64,000 nucleotides of DNA from Pyramidobacter piscolens (GTDB lineage Bacteria > Synergistota > Synergistia > Synergistales > Dethiosulfovibrionaceae), in NCBI GenBank assembly GCA_004558205.1, contig SFDM01000025.1, positions 1 through 64,000 on the forward strand, read 5' to 3'. The notes below the pieces were generated by a model. That model saw only the letters and a program-made list of their open reading frames with translations, did not search any database and was not told the DNA's origin. A program made the translations under genes and the position numbers. This document shows positions 7,500-19,392 of this stretch, one piece after another; positions within the stretch are counted from its first letter, which is position 1, and the number at the start of each line of letters is the position of its first letter.

Positions 7500-9392
7500 G
7501 TGGTGAATACTCTTCCCGACGCGGCCTGGAAAAAGGAATTCCGCGGAAACAGCACTTTTATCATCGCTCTGATCTGGGTAGCCTTTCAATGCTACATCGC
7601 CATGCTCGCCGGCATTCCCACGAACATCCAGAGGGCGGTGCACGTGGCCTTCGCCTGTGCCCTGGTGTTTCTGACCAAACCGGCCTTGAAGGAAGACGGC
7701 GCCCTCGGGTTCAGCCTCGACATGGCCTGCGCGGTCTTCTGCCTGACCACGGCCGCGTTCTTCCTGTTCAACGGCCAGCGCTACCTGTCCCGCATCGCCT
7801 ACATATCCCCGGTCTTCGCCGAGGATCTCATCCTGGGCGTGCTGACCATCCTGCTGGTCGTGGAATGCTGCCGCCGCAGCCTGGGCATGGGCATGACGCT
7901 GGTGGCCCTCTTCTTCATCGCCTACGCCTTCGTCGGCCCCTGGCTGCCGGGCATTTTCAACCACGGCGGGAGCAATCTGAGCGGCTTCGTCGAGCTCCAG
8001 TTCATGACCACCAACGGCCTTTACGGCTCACCCACGGGCGTCTCGGTGGACACCATTTTCTACTTTATGATCTTCGGCGCGTTCCTGTCGGCCACTCCCG
8101 CGGGCACGCTGTTCATCTCCCTGGCCCACTGCCTGACCCGCCGCGCTATAGGCGGCGCGGGCAAAGCGTCGGTGCTGACCAGCGTCCTCTTCGGCATGAT
8201 CTCGGGCAGCGCGGCGGCCAACGTGGCCACCGTAGGAATCCTGACCTATCCGCCCATGGAAAAGGCGGGATTCAAGCCCATCTTCGGCGCTTCGATGCTG
8301 TCCATCGCCGGCACGTCTGGACAGCTGATCCCGCCTATCATGGGCGCGGCCTCCTTCCTGATGGCCAACTTTCTCGGCGTCAGCTACTTCAAGATCGTGG
8401 CCTGCGCGATCATCCCATCGTTCCTGTACGTCCTGTCCTGCTACTTCCTGGTCCATTTCGAGGCGAAACGCTGCGCCATCCCCGCCCCCGTGGTGGACAT
8501 GGCGGAAGTCAAGAGGCAGATCAAATCCTACGCCCATCTGTCGCTGCCCTTGATCCTGCTCGTGGCGATGATCGCCATGGGACGCTCGCTGATGAACTCG
8601 GCCGTGGTTTCGGTGGGCACGCTGCTTCTTTTGTGCTCGCTGCGCAAAGACACGCGCATGGGGGTTGTGGAGATCCTGAAGACCATGGCTTCCGGCGCTG
8701 TGTCGGCCATGGTGGTCGCCGTCCCCTGCGCCGTGGCGGGAATCGTGGCGGGAATCCTGACCAACACCGGCTTTGGGCTCAAGATCAGCGCGCTCATCGC
8801 CAGCATTTCACAGGGCAACCTGATGCTGGCGCTCCTGCTGACCATGGCCATGATCATCATTCTGGGCATGGGAATGCCCACCAGCGCGGCCTACATCATG
8901 TCCGCCGTGCTTCTGGCTCCGGCGCTGCAGAAGATGGACGTGCCGCCTCTGGTGGCGCACTTCTTCATCTTCTACTTTGCCAACCTGTCCACGATCACGC
9001 CGCCCGTCGCGCTGGCGTCCTACACCGCCGCGGGCATCGCGAAGACGCCTTTCTGGGAAACGGGCATGGAAGCTTTCAGGCTGGGTATGCCCGTTTACCT
9101 TATCCCCATCGTCTTCGCCTACTCGCCAGCCCTGCTGGGACTCGGTTCGCCCCTCGAGATCCTTTGGGGCGTAGGCTGCACGTCCGTCGCCCTGCTCGGC
9201 ATGTCGGCTGCGACCATCGGCTATTTCAACACCGCCCTTTCCATGGCGCAGCGGCTGGCGATCACCGCCGGAGCGCTGGCCATGATCTGCCCTTGGCCGG
9301 CTTCCCAAGCAGCCGGAGCAGCCGTTCTGGCCCTGACGGCTTTTTATCTGCTCAAGGGACGGCGTTTGACCGTGCCGCCGGCGCAGTGCTGA
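7500..9392 (+). CDS. TRAP transporter permease, fused small and large subunits
   Basis: 630-residue inner-membrane protein in which the DctQ-like four-helix part (roughly residues 1-160) is fused to the DctM-like part. This fused form is the normal partner of TAXI receptors. The DctM part shows SGSAAANVATVGILTYPPM and later GMGMPTSAAYIMSAVLLAP and TPPVALASYTAAGIA, which are conserved in the family. It uses an ion gradient to import the ligand. A GTG-GTG start follows AAAGGA with the receptor gene 23 bases upstream. Confidence 0.93.
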   Translation: MVNTLPDAAWKKEFRGNSTFIIALIWVAFQCYIAMLAGIPTNIQRAVHVAFACALVFLTKPALKEDGALGFSLDMACAVFCLTTAAFFLFNGQRYLSRIAYISPVFAEDLILGVLTILLVVECCRRSLGMGMTLVALFFIAYAFVGPWLPGIFNHGGSNLSGFVELQFMTTNGLYGSPTGVSVDTIFYFMIFGAFLSATPAGTLFISLAHCLTRRAIGGAGKASVLTSVLFGMISGSAAANVATVGILTYPPMEKAGFKPIFGASMLSIAGTSGQLIPPIMGAASFLMANFLGVSYFKIVACAIIPSFLYVLSCYFLVHFEAKRCAIPAPVVDMAEVKRQIKSYAHLSLPLILLVAMIAMGRSLMNSAVVSVGTLLLLCSLRKDTRMGVVEILKTMASGAVSAMVVAVPCAVAGIVAGILTNTGFGLKISALIASISQGNLMLALLLTMAMIIILGMGMPTSAAYIMSAVLLAPALQKMDVPPLVAHFFIFYFANLSTITPPVALASYTAAGIAKTPFWETGMEAFRLGMPVYLIPIVFAYSPALLGLGSPLEILWGVGCTSVALLGMSAATIGYFNTALSMAQRLAITAGALAMICPWPASQAAGAAVLALTAFYLLKGRRLTVPPAQC

Positions 9393-9439
9393 TTTTTTTG
9401 TAAATCAAGTTTTCGTCAATTATTGAGGAGGAAAAGAAC

Positions 9440-10318
9440 ATGTACCAGACAATTCACACCGTAGTGTTCCAGGCAAAGGAAGGCGGCGGCAACCCCTGCC
9501 CCGTCACGCTGAACGCCGACGAACTGACCTCGGAACAGATGCAGAAGATGGTCAAGGGCTTTGGCGAAGAATCGGCTTTTTTGATGAAACCCACGCAGCC
9601 CGGCTGCGATTTCAAGGCCCGTTACTTTGTGCCGCTCCACGAGATGGAGATGTGCATCCACGCCACCATCGGCAGCGCCACCGTGCTGGCCGCCAAGGGG
9701 ATCGCCGCCAAATCGCCGATCTTCTACGAAACGGCGCTCGGGAAGGTGCGCATCGACTGGGAACGCCGCGGCGAAAAGATCGACGTGGCCGTGGAACAGT
9801 TCCTGCCTAAGGTCCTGGAGAAAAACCCAAGCCCCGAAGAGGTCTGCCGCGCTCTGAACATCGCCGTGGAAGACCTGGCGGGCGGCCCCATCCAGTCTGT
9901 GGCCACGTCGCGCTTCAAGCTGATCGTGCCGTTGAAAAGCCGCGCCGTCATCGACGGCCTGAAGCCTGATTTCGAGTACCTCTGGAAGCTGTGCGACGAC
10001 TATGGCACCACGGGATTCTATCCCTTCGCCATGGAGAAAGACTCTTCAGGCGCGCCCCTGTTCTTCGCCCGCCAGTTCCCCAAACGCGCCGGCTACGATG
10101 AGGATCCCGCCACAGGCGTGGCCGCCTCGGCCCTAGGGGCCTACGTGACGCTGAACCGGGTGCTGCCCGTCGCCGAAGGCTGGAACAGCTGCACGATCAT
10201 GCAGGGATTCGCCATGGGACGTCCGAGCGTCATCCATTCCGACACCCGCGTCGAGCAGGGACAGATCGTCCAGACCCGGGTCCGCGGCAACGCCTTCCTC
10301 GTGGAGGAAAAACGCTGA
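9440..10318 (+). CDS. PhzF-family isomerase/epimerase-like protein
   Basis: 292-residue member of the PhzF family (DAP-epimerase fold). The N-terminal motif FGEESAF carries the glutamate used for acid-base catalysis in PhzF. HEMEMCIHATIGSATVL takes the place of the usual GHPT-type loop, and DPATGVAASALGAY is the conserved C-terminal turn. A strong AGGAGGA lies 8 bases upstream. Its stop overlaps the RidA start (TGATG). Within this operon it probably isomerises an imported amino acid derivative; the exact reaction cannot be inferred. Confidence 0.85.
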   Translation: MYQTIHTVVFQAKEGGGNPCPVTLNADELTSEQMQKMVKGFGEESAFLMKPTQPGCDFKARYFVPLHEMEMCIHATIGSATVLAAKGIAAKSPIFYETALGKVRIDWERRGEKIDVAVEQFLPKVLEKNPSPEEVCRALNIAVEDLAGGPIQSVATSRFKLIVPLKSRAVIDGLKPDFEYLWKLCDDYGTTGFYPFAMEKDSSGAPLFFARQFPKRAGYDEDPATGVAASALGAYVTLNRVLPVAEGWNSCTIMQGFAMGRPSVIHSDTRVEQGQIVQTRVRGNAFLVEEKR

Positions 10319-10779
10319 TGTCCCCGATCATGCAGCGCCTTCAGGAGCTTGAGGCCGAACTGCCCCAGTCCACGCCGCCGGAGGCTCTCTACTGTCCCGG
10401 CGTGGCGGCCGGGGACCTGGTCTTCACGGCGGGACAGACGCCAAAGATCAACGGCGTGCTGAAGTACAAGGGCAAAGTGGGGAGCGACCTGACGCTGGAA
10501 GAGGCCCAGGCAGCAGCCCGCATGTGCGCCCTGAACTGCCTGGCCATCGTCAATCAGTGCGGCGGCCTGGACAGGGTGGAACGCATCGTCAAGGTGACGG
10601 GCTTCGTCAACGCCGCGCCCGATTTCACCCAGCATCCCAAGGTGATCGACGGCGCCTCCCGGCTGCTCTTCGACCTCTTTGGAGCCCAGGGAGCGCACGC
10701 ACGCAGCGCCGTGGGGTGCGCCTCGCTGCCCGGCGACGCCTGCTGCGAAATTGAAATGATCGTCCAGATGAAACGCTGA
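10318..10779 (+). CDS. RidA-family enamine/imine deaminase-like protein
   Basis: 153-residue RidA/YjgF-type protein, expected to form trimers and hydrolyse reactive enamines or imines released by PLP enzymes. Visible family features are GDLVFTAGQTP, the central EEAQAAARMCALNCL helix, and the C-terminal ARSAVGCASLPGDACCEIE, where the arginine that binds the carboxylate lies. Members with extra N-terminal residues like this one belong to the less characterised subgroups. Translational coupling to the PhzF gene suggests both act on the same pathway intermediate. Confidence 0.88.
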   Translation: MSPIMQRLQELEAELPQSTPPEALYCPGVAAGDLVFTAGQTPKINGVLKYKGKVGSDLTLEEAQAAARMCALNCLAIVNQCGGLDRVERIVKVTGFVNAAPDFTQHPKVIDGASRLLFDLFGAQGAHARSAVGCASLPGDACCEIEMIVQMKR

Positions 10780-10805
10780 AAACGAATCAGAGGGAGATGG
10801 GGAGG

Positions 10806-12215
10806 ATGTTCAACACAAAAAGCCGAGCTGCCCGCGCGGTCTGCGGAACGCTGTTAACCCTGCTGCTGGCCGGCAGCGCCATGGCCTGCACCACGATCCT
10901 CGTCGGGAAGAACCTGACCGCCGACGGATCGGTGATGATGATTCACGCCGAAGACATGGATTACGACGACATGGGGCGCATCTATCTGGTGCCCCATAAA
11001 GAACACGCGCCGGGCGAGACGGCCTATCTGCCCTGGGAGACCGTGCCCCAGCCCGCCGAGACCAACCGCTACTGGGCCGTCGGCAACTGGAGCAAAACCA
11101 AGTACAACGGCGACGTCCTCGGAGGGCTGAACGAAAAAGGCGTGGGCATCGCCTGCAACGTGCTCTGGAGCAAAGGCCCCCACATGGAGGGCAAGCAAGG
11201 TCTGAGGCGCTACAGCATCCGCCAGATCGTGTTCGACCGCGCCTCCTCGGCGCGCGAGGGCGTGGAGATCATCGCGCAGCTCATCGCCAAGTACGGCCAG
11301 GCCGACACCAAGATGATGGACACGGTCTTCTGCCTGGCGGATCAAAATGAAGCCTGGGCTGTGGAAGCCACCGACCATAACTGGGTGGCCAAGCGCGTCC
11401 CCGACAACGGGTATCTCGTCTGGGCCAACGAAATCTGCATCGAAGACGATTGGGACCTGGCCTCGCCTGAGATCATGGAAACCACCAAGCGCAGCGGCGG
11501 CCAAAAGGTCAATTACAAAAAAGAGTTCGGCCTCTACGGCGATAAGGACGTAGGCATCGGGCTGCTTTGGAACACCGCCCGCAAGGCCCGCGCCGAAGAG
11601 CTTCTGGCGTCGCATGGCGGCAAGATCACGGTACAGACCCTCTTGAACATCGCAAGAGACCACTACGAGGGAACGGATAAAGCCCTCAATCCACCCCACA
11701 GTGGATCCTACTACGACTACCCCGCCAAGGATCCCCGCCCCATCTGCACCATCGAGTGCCAGGAAGTGACGATCTTCCAGATGAAAGGCGGCCTTCCCGC
11801 CGAGCTGGGCGCCAAGATGTGGGTCGGCCCCTCCAGCCCCTGCGTCACGTCGCTCTTCCCCATCTACGCCGGAACCATGGCGATCCCCCCGGCCTACACG
11901 ATCGGAGAGCTGCCCTATTCGCTGGACTCCGCCTGGTGGCGTTTTGAGACGATCCAGCGCCTGGCCGACAAGGATTACGCGAACAGCATCAAAGTAGTCC
12001 GCGCCGGCTGGCTCCCCTACGAGAGCCGCGTCTTCGCCGAGGCTGAAGCCGTCGAAGCCAAGGCCGCCAAGGCCTACGCCGACGGAAAGGCCGAAGAAGG
12101 CCGCAGGATCCTGACGGCGTTCAGCGTCGACGCCATGGAAGAGGCAAACAGCCGCGCGATGGCCATCGTGGAGAAACTCCTCGCGATGAACATCAAAGCG
12201 CCGGTGCTGAAGTAG
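10806..12215 (+). CDS. Exported C69-family dipeptidase
   Basis: 469-residue Ntn-hydrolase of peptidase family C69 (dipeptidase A type). Residues 1-27 form a Sec signal peptide ending AMA; cleavage would expose Cys28, the expected N-terminal nucleophile, in CTTILVGKNLTADGS. ATG 10806 is preferred over the ATG nine bases earlier because the AGAGGGAG site is then properly spaced. The protein should act outside the cytoplasm, releasing amino acids from peptides for uptake by the TAXI-TRAP system. It is the last gene of the operon. Confidence 0.9.
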   Translation: MFNTKSRAARAVCGTLLTLLLAGSAMACTTILVGKNLTADGSVMMIHAEDMDYDDMGRIYLVPHKEHAPGETAYLPWETVPQPAETNRYWAVGNWSKTKYNGDVLGGLNEKGVGIACNVLWSKGPHMEGKQGLRRYSIRQIVFDRASSAREGVEIIAQLIAKYGQADTKMMDTVFCLADQNEAWAVEATDHNWVAKRVPDNGYLVWANEICIEDDWDLASPEIMETTKRSGGQKVNYKKEFGLYGDKDVGIGLLWNTARKARAEELLASHGGKITVQTLLNIARDHYEGTDKALNPPHSGSYYDYPAKDPRPICTIECQEVTIFQMKGGLPAELGAKMWVGPSSPCVTSLFPIYAGTMAIPPAYTIGELPYSLDSAWWRFETIQRLADKDYANSIKVVRAGWLPYESRVFAEAEAVEAKAAKAYADGKAEEGRRILTAFSVDAMEEANSRAMAIVEKLLAMNIKAPVLK

Positions 12216-12242
12216 CCCAATCTCAGGAATAATACTCTTTCG

Positions 12243-12505
12243 CATTCAACATGCTTAATATCGAACTGAAGGTCAAAGTCAAAGGATTTCAACGCAAAGG
12301 CTGAAGAGAAAGGGCGCAAAGGACGCAAAGGAAAAACAAAATCTAAATTATTAATTAAAAAACGAATTAGTGTGATGGTAGTTTATGTATTTCGCTTTGT
12401 TTTTTGGTTCTAAAAGTCTTTCAAGGTTTTCCTTTGCGAATCTTTGTGCCCTTTGCGTTGAAATCTTTTGGCGTGGCTCTTCAATTTGATATTAAGCGTG
12501 TCAAT
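12243..12505. repeat. Palindromic intergenic repeat, copy 2
   Basis: This is the fullest copy of the family. The outer arms CATGCTTAATATCGAACTGAA and its mirror at 12481-12500, and the inner arms GGATTTCAACGCAAAGG / CCTTTGCGTTGAAATC, pair over about 110 bases each. An AT-rich centre around AAACGAATTAGTGTGATG is shared with copy 3. The element has the features of a non-autonomous palindromic mobile repeat. Confidence 0.75.
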
Positions 12506-12565
12506 AGGAAATTAGCATAACTTGTAAATTACCAGCGTCAACGGCCTTTGCCGACTATCAAGTTT

Positions 12566-12618
12566 TAGACATGACAAAGCCGCGCTTCCCAAGGAAGCGC
12601 GGCTTTGTCATGTCTTTT
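12566..12618 (+). terminator. Long intrinsic terminator
   Basis: A perfect 22-bp stem, GACATGACAAAGCCGCGCTT... with its complement, encloses a tiny loop and is followed by TTTT on the plus strand. It lies between two convergent operons. The minus strand lacks a T-run, so it mainly ends plus-strand transcription. Confidence 0.8.
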
Positions 12619-12664
12619 ATGGATGGGGGCCCGGGCTGGGCGCTTATGTTTGGCCAGCCCTTTC

Positions 12665-16742
<4,078 letters not shown>

Positions 16743-16756
<14 letters not shown>

Positions 16757-17843
16757 GGTTGTGCGCCCTTCTTTCATTCACATTGTTCAGGAAACGGTCA
16801 AACAGAAACGACGTGTCTAGAGGGCCTGAGCAGGCCTCGGGATGGAACTGGACCGAAAAGGCGTCGATGTCGCCGTAGTCGATGCCCTCGCAGGTGCCGT
16901 CGTTCACGTTCACATAGCTCATGGAAGCCGGCGCGGGGATCGACTCGGGCACGATGGCGTAGCCGTGGTTCTGGCTGGTGATGAAAAGGCGTTCCGTCGC
17001 CGTCTCGCGCACGGGCTGGTTGGCGCCCCGATGCCCGTATTTCAGCTTGACGCTCTTCCCGCCGCGGGCAATTCCCAGCAGCTGATGGCCCAGGCAGATG
17101 CCGAACAAGGGGATGCCCGTCTCCGCCAGGGCGTTCACCTGGGCGATGATGTCCTCATACTCCGCGGGGTCGCCGGGGCCGTTGGACAGCAGGATGCCGT
17201 CGGGGCGGAGGCTCAGGATCTGAGCGGCCGTGCTGGAAGCGGGCATCACGGTCACTTTGCAGCCGCGCCGCATCATGGCGCGGGCCATGCCCTGCTTAAA
17301 GCCGAAATCCCAGAGCACGATATGGGGGTTCCCTTCGGGGTTCAGCACCGAGGGCGCGGCGCAGGTCACAGCGTAGGCGTCGCTGGAAAGCTTTTTCGCC
17401 GCCAGTTCCGCCGTGAAGGTCTGCAGGTCCGCGGGCAGTTCCGACCGGATAGCCGCGTTCATCACGCCCGTCTCGCGGATCACCCGGGTCAGCGCCCGGG
17501 TGTCCAGCCCCGACAGGCCCACGACACCGGCCCGGTTCAAGTAGTCGTCGAGCCGTCCCTGGCTGCGGAAATTCGACGGCTCGTCGCAGATCTGGCGGAC
17601 CACATAGCCGCTCAAGCGCGGGCGGGGACTTTCGAAATCGTCGGGGATCACGCCGTAGTTGCCGATCAGAGGGAAGGTCTGCACCGCGATCTGGCCGTGA
17701 TAGCTGGGGTCGGTCAGCGTCTCCAGGTAGCCCGTCATGCCTGTGGTGAAGACCACCTCGGCCGTCACGTCGCCCGGCGCGCCGAAACGGCGGCCTTCAA
17801 AGATCATGCCGTTCTGAAGGATCAGATAGGCCTTTTTGTTCAA
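16743..17843 (-). CDS. carA: Carbamoyl-phosphate synthase small subunit
   Basis: 366-residue glutaminase subunit of carbamoyl-phosphate synthase. It hydrolyses glutamine and passes ammonia to CarB. The N-terminal CarA domain holds TGMTGYLETLTDPSYHGQI; the class I amidotransferase domain holds FGICLGHQLLG, with the nucleophilic cysteine, and VQFHPEA with the catalytic histidine. A TTG start at 17843, seven bases after GGAGG, suits the spacing better than the upstream TTG. It lies between argF and carB in one minus-strand operon. Confidence 0.95.
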
Positions 17844-17883
17844 GGGAATTCCTCCATTCAAAGTTCAAAAAAACACATTCAGA

Positions 17884-17916
17884 GCGGGTTCAGGGTCCAT
17901 AGGCCCCTGAACCCGC
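17884..17916 (-). terminator. Hairpin between argF and carA (partial terminator or attenuator)
   Basis: A 12-bp stem, GCGGGTTCAGGG / CCCTGAACCCGC, closes a nine-base loop in the gap between argF and carA. On the minus strand a run of seven Ts begins about ten bases beyond it. This could attenuate transcription into carAB or protect the argF mRNA end. The offset T-run makes a full terminator less certain. Confidence 0.5.
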
Positions 17917-17930
17917 CGTTTTCGTACCTA

Positions 17931-18890
17931 TCAGTGTTTCCCCAGAAGGCTGGTGAAACGGTTCTGCCCCATGGAGCCGCGCTCCTGCATCAGTGTGACC
18001 AGGATCGCCTTGTGCATGTGAAGGCGGTTTTCCGCCTCCTCGAAAATTTCCGCCGCGTGGGCTTCAAAGACCTCGGCCGTGATCTCCTCGCCGCGGTGGG
18101 CCGGCAGGCAGTGCTGCACCATGCATCCGGGATTGGCCAGGGCCATCAGCGCGTCGTTGATCTGATAGACGCCGTCGAACACGGCGCGGCGCTTCTCGGC
18201 CTCGCCCTCCTGCCCCATGGACGCCCACACGTCGGAGATGATCACGTCGGCGCCCTGGGCCGCCTCTTCGGTCGAGTTGGTCAGATGGAACTTGCTGCTG
18301 TAGGACGCGGCGAAATGCAGCACCGACTCGTCGGGATAGTAGCCCACGGGACAGGCCACGGACACGCTCATGCCCATCTTGAGGCCGCCCACGATCAGCG
18401 AGTTGGCCATGTTGTTGCCGTCGCCGATGAAGGTCATTTTCTTGCCCTCCAGGGTCCCGAAACGCTCCCGTATGGTCATCAGGTCGGCCATGACCTGGCA
18501 GGGGTGGCAGAAGTCGGTCAGGCCGTTGATGACCGGGATGGAGCCGTACTTCGCCAGATCTTCCACTTCCGACTGGGCGAAGGTGCGGATCATGATGCCG
18601 TCCAAATAGCGCGACAGCACGCGCGCCGTGTCCTCTACGGGCTCGCCGCGCCCAATCTGCAGGTCGCGGGCGCTCAGGAACAGCGCGTGGCCGCCAAGCT
18701 GGTACATGCCCACCTCGAAGGACACGCGGGTGCGCGTCGAGGACTTGCTGAAAATCATGCCCAGGGTCTTGCCCGCCAGAAGCGGATGGGCTTTCCCCTC
18801 TTTATTGTCGCGTTTCAGTTTATCGGCCAGGTCGAGAATTTCCTTGATCTCACCGCTTTCCAGGTCCATCAGTTTAAGAAAGTGCTTCAT
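17931..18890 (-). CDS. argF: Ornithine carbamoyltransferase
   Basis: 319-residue enzyme joining carbamoyl phosphate and ornithine to citrulline. The carbamoyl-phosphate-binding motif STRTR is at residues 51-55, HPCQ follows near residue 133, and the ornithine-side HCLPAHRG near residue 263. Length is normal. GGGGG precedes the ATG by 8 bases. As the first gene of argF-carA-carB it links carbamoyl phosphate supply to arginine synthesis. An anabolic role is favoured over arginine deiminase catabolism because carAB is co-transcribed and no arcA or arcC is near. Confidence 0.95.
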   Translation of the reverse strand: MKHFLKLMDLESGEIKEILDLADKLKRDNKEGKAHPLLAGKTLGMIFSKSSTRTRVSFEVGMYQLGGHALFLSARDLQIGRGEPVEDTARVLSRYLDGIMIRTFAQSEVEDLAKYGSIPVINGLTDFCHPCQVMADLMTIRERFGTLEGKKMTFIGDGNNMANSLIVGGLKMGMSVSVACPVGYYPDESVLHFAASYSSKFHLTNSTEEAAQGADVIISDVWASMGQEGEAEKRRAVFDGVYQINDALMALANPGCMVQHCLPAHRGEEITAEVFEAHAAEIFEEAENRLHMHKAILVTLMQERGSMGQNRFTSLLGKH

Positions 18891-19078
18891 ATCTTTTTCC
18901 CCCTGTCTCTTGAAAAAATTTTTCGCTCAAAACTGCGAAACCGGTTGCATAAATTTTCTCTATCATAATCGCCCCGCGCAAAAAAAGGAACTCCATAAAA
19001 TCACGAAGAACATCACCAATTTATTCTAGAATTTCATTAAAACATACTATCACATACATTGCCGTTTACCGGCGTCAC

Positions 19079-19238
19079 AAAGATCAAGGTCAAAAGATTT
19101 TCATCGCAAAGGATAAAGTGAAAGGGCGCAAAGGCCGCAAAGGAAAAGCAAAACCAGAATCAATAACTGAAAACGAATCAATATGATAATAATTTGTAGT
19201 TTTGCTGGAATTTACGGTCCTAAAAGCCTTTCAAACCA
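19079..19238. repeat. Palindromic intergenic repeat, copy 3 (truncated)
   Basis: The left arm (AAAAGATTTTCATCGCAAAGG, GGGCGCAAAGGCCGCAAAGG parts) and the AT-rich centre match copy 2 at 12243. The right arm ends after CCTAAAAGCCTTTCAA and the expected CCTTTGCG arm is missing. A different palindrome starts a few bases later, so insertion or deletion has removed the arm. Confidence 0.7.
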
Positions 19239-19251
19239 GCAGCGCAGGGAG

Positions 19252-19379
19252 GCGGCGCTCGATAAACGTTCCAGGCGCGGAGGAACTCTCCCCTGAGACA
19301 ACCGGAGGCGTACTTGACGTACTCCGAGGATTGCCTCGGGGAAAGTTCCGAGCAGCTGGGACGTTTAGCGAGTGACGCC
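19252..19379. repeat. Long imperfect palindrome of a second type
   Basis: The arm 19252-19312, with CTCGATAAACGTTCCAG and ending GGAGGCGTAC, is mirrored by 19318-19378, starting GTACTCCGAGG and ending in CTGGGACGTTTAGCGAG. The two would form a hairpin of about 60 bp with a five-base loop. It lies just downstream of the RocB-like gene, and may be mobile or act as a transcript end; no T-run follows it. Confidence 0.65.
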
Positions 19380-19392
19380 GGCATTCCCGGAC

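Larger units (their letters stand above)
12216..12664. other. Intergenic region between convergent operons
   Basis: The gap between the dipeptidase gene and the convergent carB gene is filled by a large palindromic repeat (12243-12505) and a strong terminator hairpin (12566-12618). No gene is seen. Confidence 0.7.
18891..19392. other. Intergenic region upstream of argF
   Basis: The gap contains the argF promoter region (AT-rich, 18900-19060), a truncated copy of the CGCAAAGG palindromic repeat (19079-19238) and, directly adjoining, an unrelated long palindrome (19252-19379). No gene is seen. Confidence 0.6.

Noticed and set aside
7589..9403. 604-residue frame overlapping the TRAP permease
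   Set aside because: The permease frame has clear transmembrane and family motifs; this one is Arg/His/Pro-rich and featureless.
16842..18968. 708-residue open frame antisense to carA and argF
   Set aside because: It crosses two real genes and an intergenic hairpin and has no domain.
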